38,412 nucleotides of DNA from Clostridia bacterium (GTDB taxonomy: Bacteria; Bacillota; Clostridia; Christensenellales; Borkfalkiaceae). Below the pieces are notes generated by a model. It saw nothing but the letters and a program-made list of their open reading frames with translations, searched no databases and was not told where the DNA came from. The position numbers were made by a program, and so were the translations under genes. Numbering within the stretch: the stretch's first letter is position 1; the number at the start of each line of letters is the position of its first letter. Below are positions 16,572 through 25,900 of this stretch, in pieces. The stretch covers positions 1-38,412 of the forward strand of contig JAGHIT010000101.1 in assembly GCA_017887095.1 (NCBI GenBank), written 5' to 3'.

Positions 16572-18341
16572 TCAATCCCTATGTTTTAAGCGCGCAAGAA
16601 AAGCATTCTTCAGGTTTTCCAACGCTCGCCGCGCCTCTTCGCGGCTTTTTTCCTTGACTCCGAAATAAAATTTGATCTTCGGCTCCGTCCCGGACGGGCG
16701 CACGCAGCACCAGCCTTCGTCCGCCAGTTCAAAATAGAGCACATTGCTTCTTCCTAGATTTGTCGGCGAAATTTTGCCATCGGCGCTGCGGCGTACTCCC
16801 GCCAGATAATCCCGCACAGCAAGAACGGGACGCCCGCCCAATGCGGAAGGCGGCGTTTCACGAAGGGAACGCATCGCCTCTGCGATCTGCGCTTTGCCCT
16901 TCTCGCCTTCCAACGTCAGGCTCTCCAGTCCCTCGGCATAATATCCGTAACGTTCATACATCTCCTGCATGACGTCCCAAAGCGTCTTTCCGGCATCGGC
17001 GTAAAATGCTGCCGCCTCACAGAGCGCCGTCACCGCCATAACGGCATCCTTATCCCTCGCATGCGTTCCGACCAGACACCCGTAGCTCTCCTCGAAACCG
17101 AATTCATAGACATAAGCGCCCTTTTCGCGGCAGGGGACGCCGTCGTTTTCGGCAAGCGCCTCTTCAAATTTTCTGATCTGCTCTCCGATATATTTAAATC
17201 CGGTGAGCGTTTCGATAACGCTCAGTCCGTATGCCTTTGCAACCGCGTGCGCCATATTCGAAGATACGATCGTCGTGACCAACGCACCGTCCCGGGGATC
17301 CGCAGGGAGCCTACTCAAGGTCTTGCGCTGCGAGAGCAGGTATTCGGCAATGAGCAATCCGCTCATATTGCCCGTGAAAGGAATATATTCACCCGTTGCC
17401 GCATCCTTCACATACACGCCTAAACGGTCTGCATCGGGATCGGTGGCAAGCACGAGGTCTGCGTCCTTCTCTTCGGCGAGCGCCAGTGCGAGCACAAAAG
17501 CCTTCTTGTCTTCGGGGTTGGGGCTTCGGACAGTGGTAAAATCTCCGTCCGGCAATGCCTGCTCCGGAACGACCCACACATTTTCAAACCCCAATTCTTT
17601 CAGAGCGCGGCACACGGGGACATATCCCGTACCGTGCAGAGGCGTATAGACGATCCTGAGTTTCTTTCCCATCCGCCGGCAGACGTCCGCATGAATGACG
17701 TTGGCGCGGATCGCTGCAAGATACGCCGCGTCCACCCCCTCTCCGATCATGGTAAGCAAACCGTTTTGTTCTGCTTCGGTACGGGAAATGCGCCGGATCT
17801 GCGCATAACTCGTCACCCGAGCGATGTACTCTGTGATGAATCCGTCATAGGGCGGAACGATCTGTCCGCCGTCGCTCCAGTATACTTTATACCCATTGTA
17901 TTTGGGCGGATTGTGACTCGCCGTGATAACGATCCCCGCAGTCGCCCTCATATGACGCACCGCAAAGGACAACTCGGGCGTAGGACGCAAAGCATCAAAG
18001 AGATAGGCGTGAATGCCGTTTGCCGCAAGAATACACGCCGAATCGAGCGCAAACTCTGCCGACATATGGCGACTGTCGTAAGCAATGACGACGCTGCCGC
18101 CGTCCGTGTGTGAACGAATGAAATCGGCAAGACCCTGCGTCGCTTTACCAACCGTATATATATTCATACGGCTCGTCCCAACGCCGATGACACCGCGCAA
18201 ACCGCCCGTCCCGAAGGTAAGCTCCCCCGCAAATGCTTCGCGCGCTTGCTCATCGGTAAGCGACGCAGCCTCGGTATGCGTTTGTTCATCGAAAGCGGGG
18301 TCATCCCGCCACATCTGCCACATCGACCGATAATCCGTCAA
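16572..18341 (-). CDS. phosphohexomutase, likely phosphomannomutase, TTG start
   Basis: 589 residues. Motifs: GTGGLRG at 44-50, phosphoserine loop TASHNP with Ser142, metal loop DPDADRLG at 301-308, sugar motif GFEESYGC near 418-425 and RPSGTEPKIK near the C terminus. It is a full-length, intact alpha-D-phosphohexomutase. Because it sits between manC and manA, its likely job here is mannose-6-phosphate to mannose-1-phosphate. The start codon is TTG at 18341: it overlaps the manC stop codon (TTGA) and has GGGAGGA about 7 bases upstream, while the next in-frame ATG is six codons inside the conserved N terminus. Distinct from the second mutase at 4125-5843, with which it shares motifs but only moderate overall similarity. 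Confidence 0.88.
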   Translation of the reverse strand: MTDYRSMWQMWRDDPAFDEQTHTEAASLTDEQAREAFAGELTFGTGGLRGVIGVGTSRMNIYTVGKATQGLADFIRSHTDGGSVVIAYDSRHMSAEFALDSACILAANGIHAYLFDALRPTPELSFAVRHMRATAGIVITASHNPPKYNGYKVYWSDGGQIVPPYDGFITEYIARVTSYAQIRRISRTEAEQNGLLTMIGEGVDAAYLAAIRANVIHADVCRRMGKKLRIVYTPLHGTGYVPVCRALKELGFENVWVVPEQALPDGDFTTVRSPNPEDKKAFVLALALAEEKDADLVLATDPDADRLGVYVKDAATGEYIPFTGNMSGLLIAEYLLSQRKTLSRLPADPRDGALVTTIVSSNMAHAVAKAYGLSVIETLTGFKYIGEQIRKFEEALAENDGVPCREKGAYVYEFGFEESYGCLVGTHARDKDAVMAVTALCEAAAFYADAGKTLWDVMQEMYERYGYYAEGLESLTLEGEKGKAQIAEAMRSLRETPPSALGGRPVLAVRDYLAGVRRSADGKISPTNLGRSNVLYFELADEGWCCVRPSGTEPKIKFYFGVKEKSREEARRALENLKNAFLARLKHRD

Positions 18342-19402
18342 AGCAGTTCCTCCCGCCCTTCTTCCTTAAGTTTGTCAACAATTTTTTTCACATTCTGCGC
18401 TTCGGACTTCTTACATACAAGCACTGCATCCGGCGTTTCCACAACCACAAGATCCTCCACGCCTATCGCGGCGATCAATCTGCCGCTCGAATACAATACA
18501 CTGTTCCCGACATCCACCGGAAGGACATCCCCTACAGACACGTTTCCATTCGCATCGCTCGGATGCAGGGCGCCGAGCATATCCCAGCTTCCCACGTCAT
18601 TCCAACCGAACTCGCCCGGGACGACGAGAATATCATCCGTACGCTCAAGGATCCCGTAATCAACGGAAACGGAAGGCAGCGACGGATACACTTCATGTAA
18701 AACATGAGCCTCTTCAGGCGTCCCGAATGCCGCCGCGATCTTCTCAAGACCTTCGTACAAATCGGGGAGCAGCTGCTGAATTTTACGCAAAATAACGGAA
18801 GCTCTCCAGACGAACATGCCGCTGTTCCAAACATACCTTCCCGAAGCAAGATATTCTTCCGCTTTTGCGAGCGGGGGTTTTTCAACGAATTGCTCAACGG
18901 GCTTTGCTGTATCCTGCGTATCGGTATATCGGATATAACCGTATCCCGTAGCGGGGAACGTCGGCGTGATGCCGATCGTGACAAGCTTTCCGGTCTGAGC
19001 CGCGGCGACCGCCTGCTCCAGCGTCCCGGCAAACGACAGATTGTCACGGATATACGCGTCGCTTGGCGTAACGATAAGAACGCCGTCCCCCTTGTCATGC
19101 GAGATCTTCATGGCAGCGTATCCGATGCAGGCCGCCGTATTGCGCGCCGCCGGCTCGGAAAGAATATGCTCTGACCGCACACGTCCCCCGGCAATTCTCG
19201 TCATCGTTTCCGCCTGATCGCAGTTTGTGACAATATAGATATTCTTATACGCCGTGACCTGAGCGAGACGGTCGACCGCTTCGTTGACCATGATCTCTTT
19301 TCCGCTCAGGTTGAGCAACTGTTTGGGCGCACGTCTGCGCGACAGCGGCCAAAAGCGCGTACCGCCTCCGCCCGCCATCACTACGCCAAAAACATCTTCC
19401 AT
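18338..19402 (-). CDS. manC: mannose-1-phosphate guanylyltransferase
   Basis: 354 residues, the single-domain form without the fused isomerase cupin. It makes GDP-mannose from mannose-1-phosphate and GTP. The nucleotide-binding signature GGGGTRFWPLSR is at 11-22 followed by PKQLL (26-30), then VTPSDAYI near 116-123, FVEKP near 168-172 and WNSGMFVW near 187-194, all characteristic of the family. ATG at 19402 with GGAG 8 bases upstream, 2 bases after the stop of the GT4 gene. Its product feeds the mannosyltransferases of this operon. Confidence 0.95.
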   Translation of the reverse strand: MEDVFGVVMAGGGGTRFWPLSRRRAPKQLLNLSGKEIMVNEAVDRLAQVTAYKNIYIVTNCDQAETMTRIAGGRVRSEHILSEPAARNTAACIGYAAMKISHDKGDGVLIVTPSDAYIRDNLSFAGTLEQAVAAAQTGKLVTIGITPTFPATGYGYIRYTDTQDTAKPVEQFVEKPPLAKAEEYLASGRYVWNSGMFVWRASVILRKIQQLLPDLYEGLEKIAAAFGTPEEAHVLHEVYPSLPSVSVDYGILERTDDILVVPGEFGWNDVGSWDMLGALHPSDANGNVSVGDVLPVDVGNSVLYSSGRLIAAIGVEDLVVVETPDAVLVCKKSEAQNVKKIVDKLKEEGREELL

Positions 19403-19404
19403 CC

Positions 19405-20529
19405 TTATAACTCCGCGAGCAGCCGATCGACATGCTCTGCAAATTTCTCTTGCGTAAACAGTGCCTGCACGCGCGCACGCGCTGCCTCTCCGCAGCGTTT
19501 CCGCAGCGTATCATCCTCTGCCAGCGTCCGAAGCGCCGCTGCATACGCTTCCGCGTTTCCGTTCGGGCACTCAAGCCCGGTGACCCCGTCCAATGAAACA
19601 TAGTTGACACCGGACCCCGGAATGGTAAAAGTGACGGCGGGTTTCGCAAAGCTCATCGCTTCGGCAAGCGCGATTCCGAACGCCTCATTCTTGGTGACGG
19701 ACGGGAAGCAGAAAATATCACATGCGCACAGGTATGCCTTCAATTCCGCATCTGACACTCTGCCCAGAAAATGCACTTTCGCATCTCCCTCGGCGAGTTT
19801 CTTCAACTCCGAAGTCAGCGGTCCCGAGCCGCCGATGCAGACAGCGTAATTGTCGTCCAAAAATTTACTTGCACGGACAAGATATTCTATTCCTTTATAT
19901 GGAACATGCCGGCCAACGGCAAAAAGAAGTACTTTTCCGGCATATTCACTGCGCAGTTCCTCTGCACGCGCCAGAACCGTCTCATCGGCAAAGATACGCG
20001 CCTTATTCGCACAGCACGGAATGACCGTACATTTTTCCCGCACGCTTTGCAGCTGCAGACTGCCTTGAATATAGTTCGGACTGGTAGCGACCACCTTGAC
20101 GGCACGGGTCAAAAGCCATTTGCTCTGACGGGTGAACAATTTCCCCAGCACCTTCTGTTTGGTGATATCCAGATGCCACCAGACGACCAGCTTACAGGAA
20201 GGATTTTTCTTCAGCTGCTTTTTCAGGAAATATGCCTCAAAAGGATTGGGACAATGAAAGATGACGACGTCGGGCTGAAACTCACGGAAGGTCTTTTTCA
20301 AGAGCCTGCCAAACGAGCATGACAGAGACTGAGACGCGACTTTGGCGAACGTTCCCGCGCGAATGACCTCCACACCGTCCACGGTCTCCCTAACGTCTCC
20401 TTTTTCATGGTGAAAGCACAATACCCTCTGTTCAACTTTCCCTTTCAGGCTCGTTGCGACATCGCATGCGACCTGTTCGATACCGCCGATGTGCGGAGGA
20501 TAATAATTGCTGATCTGAAGGATTCTCAT
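19405..20529 (-). CDS. glycosyltransferase family 4
   Basis: 374 residues, GT-B fold. N-terminal ILQISNYYPPHIGGIEQVACD with the glycine-rich donor/acceptor loop, LFAVGRHVPYKGIEYLVRA near 202-220, and TKNEAFGIALAEAM near 281-294 carrying the E-x7-E catalytic motif. Typical of PimB/RfaB-like transferases that act on lipid-linked sugars. As the second gene after the priming enzyme it may add the second sugar; that order is inferred from position only. ATG at 20529 with GGGGG upstream, 9 bp after the priming transferase. Confidence 0.9.
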   Translation of the reverse strand: MRILQISNYYPPHIGGIEQVACDVATSLKGKVEQRVLCFHHEKGDVRETVDGVEVIRAGTFAKVASQSLSCSFGRLLKKTFREFQPDVVIFHCPNPFEAYFLKKQLKKNPSCKLVVWWHLDITKQKVLGKLFTRQSKWLLTRAVKVVATSPNYIQGSLQLQSVREKCTVIPCCANKARIFADETVLARAEELRSEYAGKVLLFAVGRHVPYKGIEYLVRASKFLDDNYAVCIGGSGPLTSELKKLAEGDAKVHFLGRVSDAELKAYLCACDIFCFPSVTKNEAFGIALAEAMSFAKPAVTFTIPGSGVNYVSLDGVTGLECPNGNAEAYAAALRTLAEDDTLRKRCGEAARARVQALFTQEKFAEHVDRLLAEL

Positions 20530-20538
20530 GCCGCCCCC

Positions 20539-21351
20539 TTACTTTGCACCTGTGCGACGGAACACGCCGGCTATGGTCTTGAAAATGATCTTGATATCCA
20601 GACCGACCGAACAATGATCGACATAGTACAGTTCCAGCTTTTGACGCTCTCCGCTTTCATAAGTACAGTTACTCCTGCCGTTCGCTGCCCACCAACCGAT
20701 CATGCCCGGTTTAACGGAGAGCAGTTTTACGGCATCGGCGCCGTACTTTTCCTCAACCTCCTCCCGCATAAGCGGACGCGGACCGATCACAGAGATCGCA
20801 CCCGTAAAAATCGCCCACACATTGGGCAGCTCATCCAGCGAAGTCCTACGCAAAAAACCACCCAGCCTGGTAATTCGAGGATCATCATCGATTTTGTATT
20901 CACGCCTGTATTGTTCAAGCTGCTCCGGCGTGAGCATCTCCTCCAGCTTGTCCGCGTTTTTCTTCATACTTCGGAACTTGGGAATATAAATGGTTTTCCC
21001 GTTCTTGCCCACGCGCGGATGCCGATAAAAGACCGGTCCCCCGTCGCTGCACTTGACACAGATCGCAAGCACGAGATACAGCCAGGAAAAGACGATAAGA
21101 AACAGTCCGGACGACAAAAGATCAAACGTGCGTTTGAAAAAGAGATAACACCCGTAACCGAACCCGCGGCGCGGCACAAACGTCTGCTCTCCGAAACCCG
21201 GCAGATCAGACTTCGTTTCTCCAACGAAAGATGCCTGCTTCTCATCCGAAGCAGGCTGTTGCAATGCGGAATCCGCAGATTTTTCTTTTGTTATTTCAGA
21301 ACCCTTAACTCCGCGCTCCGCAATCGGCCCGCGACGACCGGTTTCTTCCAT
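20539..21351 (-). CDS. priming sugar-phosphate transferase (bacterial sugar transferase family)
   Basis: 270 residues from the ATG at 21351, which has GGAGGGG about 6 bases upstream. The frame also opens at 21423, but that ATG has no ribosome site. Residues 1-66 are hydrophilic and low-complexity; a single membrane helix spans about 77-99 (LLSSGLFLIVFSWLYLVLAI). The catalytic domain follows: GPVFYRHPRVGKNGK near 105, KFRSM at 125-129, then DDDPRITRLGGFLRRTSLDELP near 155-176 and GPRPL at 190-194. This is the WbaP/PglC-type monotopic phosphoglycosyl transferase, which loads the first sugar-1-phosphate onto undecaprenyl phosphate. It lacks the large N-terminal membrane domain of full WbaP. First gene of the operon. 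Confidence 0.92.
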   Translation of the reverse strand: MEETGRRGPIAERGVKGSEITKEKSADSALQQPASDEKQASFVGETKSDLPGFGEQTFVPRRGFGYGCYLFFKRTFDLLSSGLFLIVFSWLYLVLAICVKCSDGGPVFYRHPRVGKNGKTIYIPKFRSMKKNADKLEEMLTPEQLEQYRREYKIDDDPRITRLGGFLRRTSLDELPNVWAIFTGAISVIGPRPLMREEVEEKYGADAVKLLSVKPGMIGWWAANGRSNCTYESGERQKLELYYVDHCSVGLDIKIIFKTIAGVFRRTGAK

Positions 21352-21450
21352 TTGTAACCCCTCCCCTGCAGGCGATCGCTCGCCGAACGGCCCGACGCAC
21401 ACCCCCGCGTCGCAGACAGCCATTTTACCAACTTATGGGAACCATAATAA

Positions 21451-21479
21451 ATTATAGCATAGCCCATGGACAGTGTCAA
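21451..21479 (-). promoter_or_regulatory. promoter of the exopolysaccharide operon
   Basis: TTGACA, 17 bases, TATAAT: a perfect consensus. Predicted start near 21444, giving a leader of about 93 bases before the priming transferase. It is the only strong promoter I see for the 13.5-kb operon. Confidence 0.88.
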
Positions 21480-21720
21480 ATTATTTACGTCATTTCGAAG
21501 CATGACAGTACATGAAATTTCACAATATTTTAACATACCGAAACGAGACTTCCATTGCGATACATTGATAGTTTGGCACACATAAAGTGATTTTATAACA
21601 ACAATCAAAAAGATTCGGGAATCCCGTCCTTTCATTTGGTTATATTTGGTTATGTTTACTTCATGAGACGTTCCACGGGCTTTTTTTGTGACAAAATGTA
21701 TAATAAATTTTTCAACAGCC
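21480..21720. other. AT-rich non-coding region upstream of the polysaccharide operon
   Basis: No convincing gene. The 159-codon minus-strand frame here runs straight through the promoter and has no ribosome site. The stretch contains the direct repeat ATAACCAAAT (minus strand, about 21638-21657, repeats back to back), which could bind a regulator. Confidence 0.4.
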
Positions 21721-21760
21721 AAAAAAACAGAGAGACGTCCGCATTTGCGGACATCTCTCT
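21721..21760 (-). terminator. terminator after the GT2 gene
   Basis: 14-bp stem (AGAGAGATGTCCGC pairing with GCGGACGTCTCTCT, with one wobble), a 4-base loop and then seven T on the minus strand, immediately after the stop codon at 21761. Confidence 0.9.
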
Positions 21761-22801
21761 TCAGCTGCATTTCAGAACTTTCTTATAAAATTTGTAGAAC
21801 ATTCGCGTGATAAAACGCTGGACGCGGAACGGCATCCAACAAATACAGGCAATATAAGAACGATGACGCATGAAAGAATACATCTTCTTATCGTCCCGCT
21901 TCAGACGTTCCCACATGTCCCGAACAGCCGCCTTGCGCTCCGGGATCTCCTCTTTGGGCCCGTTGCTCGAAAACATAAGCGTCAGGCACATGAGCACATT
22001 GATATCATGAAGCATGTATCTTCTGAGACGCGGCTCAAACGATCTGATCTGCTCATACCGATACGCTCGCAGCATGAGATCGGTGACACGCATTTGCTGA
22101 CGGTAACGCTTGGTAATATTCTGCTCGCTCACCGACTGATCGTCTCTTCCGATGTAGTATTCATACAAGTCGATGTTCATATAGTACATCGTGCTGACGT
22201 GGGGAAGCGGCTGAAAGGCGAATATATTGTCCACATAGAACGTATGCTCGGGAAGCCGCAATCCGCTGTTCCGAAGCACCTGCGTACGGTAATACATGGA
22301 ATGCATGATGACGACATTGGAAAAGAGGAAGGGACGGATATGTTTCCAGCCGAACATTTTTTCCACGGGGAAATTTTTCTTGTATCTGCGCGGATGACGC
22401 GCATTTGCGCTGGGTTTTTCGTAGACAAAGTTGGCAAGATACAGATCGATCTGCTTGCCGGCGGCCACGTCCTTACGGACGCGCTCCATAAAGACGCTGA
22501 GTTCCTTGGGATTGAGCCAATCGTCCGAATCGACAACCTTATAATACAACCCCTTGGCGCGCGCGATCCCCGTATTGACGCCCGACCCGTGTCCGCCGTT
22601 CTCCTTGTGGACGACCTCCACAATGGACGGATATTTCGCCGCGTATTCGTCCGCGATCTCGGCGGTATTATCCTTTGTGGAACCGTCGTCAACCAGGACG
22701 ATCTGCGCCTCCTCTCCCGCCGTCAGCAATGTATCGATGCAATGACGCATATACTCTGCCGAATTATAACAAGGTACAGCAAATGTTATAAGTTTTTCCA
22801 T
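21761..22801 (-). CDS. glycosyltransferase family 2
   Basis: 346 residues from the ATG at 22801 (GAGGGG upstream); the frame continues to 22939 but passes through the promoter and leader. GT-A motifs: ITFAVPCYNSAEYM at 5-18, VLVDDGSTKDNT at 35-46, GHGSGVNTGIA at 71-81 and VVDSDDWL at 89-96 (DSDD metal site). The C-terminal half is rich in Arg, Lys and aromatics and ends in a basic, hydrophobic segment (WMPFRVQRFITRMFYKFYKK) that may lie on the membrane. It is a single-gene transcript with its own promoter, leader hairpin and terminator, standing directly upstream of the polysaccharide operon. A link to the same polymer is likely but not shown. Confidence 0.88.
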   Translation of the reverse strand: MEKLITFAVPCYNSAEYMRHCIDTLLTAGEEAQIVLVDDGSTKDNTAEIADEYAAKYPSIVEVVHKENGGHGSGVNTGIARAKGLYYKVVDSDDWLNPKELSVFMERVRKDVAAGKQIDLYLANFVYEKPSANARHPRRYKKNFPVEKMFGWKHIRPFLFSNVVIMHSMYYRTQVLRNSGLRLPEHTFYVDNIFAFQPLPHVSTMYYMNIDLYEYYIGRDDQSVSEQNITKRYRQQMRVTDLMLRAYRYEQIRSFEPRLRRYMLHDINVLMCLTLMFSSNGPKEEIPERKAAVRDMWERLKRDDKKMYSFMRHRSYIACICWMPFRVQRFITRMFYKFYKKVLKCS

Positions 22802-22856
22802 TCCTTTCCCCTCTCCTCTGCGACAGAAAAAACTGCCGCCGACGCAACCATACTTT

Positions 22857-22878
22857 CCCGCCGCACAAATGCGGCGGG
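22857..22878 (-). promoter_or_regulatory. hairpin in the 5' leader of the GT2 gene
   Basis: CCCGCCGC, 6-base loop, GCGGCGGG inside the roughly 90-base leader between the promoter and the ATG. No T run follows, so it is not a standard terminator; it may stabilise the mRNA or be regulatory. Confidence 0.4.
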
Positions 22879-22897
22879 GCTCAAAATCTGCGGTTTT

Positions 22898-22926
22898 ATT
22901 ATATACGCAGAGAAAGGGAATTTCAA
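22898..22926 (-). promoter_or_regulatory. promoter of the GT2 gene
   Basis: TTGAAA, 17 bases, TATAAT; predicted start near 22891. Confidence 0.8.
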
Positions 22927-22984
22927 GTGATTTTAACAAAAAAACTCATCATATACTGCAAATAGCGCCAATTTCCCCCGATTT

Positions 22985-25900
22985 TTATTCCTTTACGAGC
23001 GTCAGCGTCACCTTTTCGCCGTTTACGTCAACCTCTCGCGTAAATCCGTCGGCCTTTCCTTCCGCGACCGATTTCGCCAGTACGTCACCCGCAAACTGCG
23101 CGCGGGAAAGCATCTTTTTCGCCCTTCCCTCGCCCGAAATATAGTACACATTGATGCGGTCCGTGACCTCAAATCCCGCTTCCTTGCGCATGGTCTGGAT
23201 CTTGGAGACCAGCTCGCGCTCCGTACCTTCGTCGAGGAGCTCCTCCGTGAGATGCGTATCGAGCGCAACGGTGATGCCGCCGCCTGCCGCCGCCTGGTAA
23301 CCCTCGGCTGACTGGGTAAAGATCTGCAGATCCTCTTCCAGCAGCACGACGGGCGGATCGAGCGGGACGGTATAGCTGCCGCCGTTCCTGACGGCGGATA
23401 CGACCTCCGCCCCGTCGCATTCGGAAAGGAACTGCGTGATCGCCTTGAGCTGCTTGCCGTACTTGGGTCCCAACGTACGCAGCTGGGGCTTCAAAACGTA
23501 TCTGACAAGAGACGCGCCGTCCTCGACAAAGCGCATGGACTTAACGTTGAGTTCGTCGAGCGTGACCGCGCAAAGTTCTCCCTCGATGGAAAGCGGGCGG
23601 TTGCTTGCCACGAGCAGCTCGGCAAGGGGCTGACGGTTCTTGAGATTCCCCGCGTTGCGCGCCGCCCTGCCCAGCACGACGACGTCCAGCACGTCCTCCA
23701 TACCCTTTTCGAGTACGGGATCGATGAAGCTCTCGTCCGCCGCAGGAAAATCGCACAGATGCACGGACTCGGGCGCTTCGGGATAGAACGCGGGCACGAG
23801 GTTTTGATACATCATCTCCGCCATGAAGGGCGTATAAGGCGCGGTGACTTTTGCGAGCGTGACGAGCACGGTATAGAGCGTCGTGTAGGCAGCCGCCTTA
23901 TCTTCCGTCATTTCGCTGCCCCAGTAGCGATCACGCCCGCGGCGCACATACCAGTTGGAGAGCACATCCGAAAAATCCTGGATCTGCCGCGCGCTGTCCG
24001 TGATGTTGTAGGCGGCGAGTTTTGCGTCCACTTCCTTGACGAGCGTGTTCAGCTTAGACAGGATCCACTTGTCCATCAGCGAAAGCTTGCACGCTTTCAA
24101 GTCGTACCTAGAGGGATCGTACCCGTCGATCTCGGCGTACAGCGTGAAGAATGCATAGGTGTTCCAGAGCGTGCCCTGGAACTTGCGCTGCACTTCGCTG
24201 ACCGCCTCGGCGCCGAAACGAGACGGGATCCACGGCGCACTGCCCGTGTAGAAGTACCAGCGCACGGCGTCCGCGCCCTGCTTGTCCAGCACGCTCCACG
24301 GGTCGACGACGTTGCCCTTGTGCTTGCTCATTTTAACGCCGTCCTTATCGTTGACGTGCCCCAAGACGATGCAGTTTTTAAAGGGCGCGCGGTCAAAGAG
24401 GATGGTCGAAATGGCGAGCAGCGTGTAGAACCAGCCGCGCGTCTGATCGACCGCCTCGGAGATGAAATCGGCGGGGAAGGTCTCCTCGAAGAGATCCTTG
24501 TTTTCAAAAGGATAGTGATACTGCGCGAAGGGCATGGAGCCGGAGTCGAACCAGCAGTCGATGACCTCGGGCGTGCGCTTCATCTTTCCGCCGCACTTAG
24601 GGCAGGTGCAGGTGAGATCGTCAAGGTACGGGCGGTGCAGCTCGATCTCCCCTTGGACATGGCACTTTTCCTTGAGCTCTGCCTTGGAGCCGATGACTTC
24701 GATCTCGCCGCAGTCGGGGCAGACCCAGACGGGCAGCGGCGTACCCCAGTACCGATCGCGCGAAAGCCCCCAGTCGATGACGTTTTCAAGGAAGTTGCCC
24801 ATGCGCCCTTCCTTGATGGTCTCGGGCATCCAATTGACCGAGCGGTTGGCTGCGATCAGCCTGTCCTTGACCTTGGTCACTTCGATGAACCAGCTCGAGC
24901 GCGCGTAGTAGAGAAGAGGCGTATCGCACCGCCAACAGAAGGGATAGCTGTGCTCGAAGGGCAACTTTTTGAAGAGCAGCCCCTTTTCTTCCAGCATATT
25001 CAGAATGAGCTTATCTGCCTTCTTGGCGAACAGCCCGTTGAGTTCGGGGCAGCGCTCGTCAAAGCAGCCGCGCTCGTTGACCAGCTGCACGACAGGCAGG
25101 TTGTATCTTCTGCCCACCTTGTAGTCGTCCTCGCCGAAGGCAGGCGCGATATGCACGACGCCCGTGCCGTCCGTCAGCGTGACGTAGGTGTCGCACACGA
25201 CATAGTACGCCTTTTCGCGGAAGGAGTCCTTGGCATAGTCAAAGAGCGGCTCGTACTCCGTGCCCTCGTACTCCTTGCCCGTCCTTTTTTCGACGACGGT
25301 GTATTCTTCAAAGAACTTGGAAACAAGCGCCTCGGCAAGGATATAGCGCACGCCGCCGGATTCGATCTCGACATACGTCTCATCGGGATTCATACACAGC
25401 GCGACGTTGGAGGGAAGCGTCCACGGTGTCGTCGTCCAGGCAAGGATATATGCATTCTCTCTGCCCTTTACCTTGAAACGCGCGACGACGGACGTCTCCT
25501 TGACGTCCTTATAGCCCTGGGCGACCTCGTGCGAAGAGAGCGCCGTACCGCAGCGCGGACAATAGGGAACGATCTTGTGTCCCTTATATAACAGCCCCTT
25601 CTTGTGCATCTCCTTGAGCGCCCACCAGACGGATTCGATATAGTCGTCATGATAGGTGACATAGGGATGATCCATGTCCACCCAATAGCCGACGCGCTCG
25701 CTCATCTTGCGCCACTCGTCGGTATATTTCCAGACGGATTCCTTGCACTTTTTGATGAATGGCTCGATGCCGTACTTTTCGATATCCTGCTTGCCGTCCA
25801 TGCCGAGGGACTTTTCCACTTCCAGCTCGACGGGCAGACCGTGCGTATCCCAGCCCGCTTTGCGAAGGACGTGCTTGCCCTTCATCGTCTGATAACGGGG

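Noticed and set aside
21291-21770. 159-codon minus-strand frame between the GT2 gene and the priming transferase
   Set aside because: It runs through the GT2 terminator, the perfect polysaccharide promoter and the ribosome site of the priming transferase, has no ribosome site of its own and no protein-like composition.
23759-25591. 610-codon plus-strand frame opposite ileS
   Set aside because: Antisense shadow of a well-conserved isoleucyl-tRNA synthetase; long antisense frames are expected with this codon usage.
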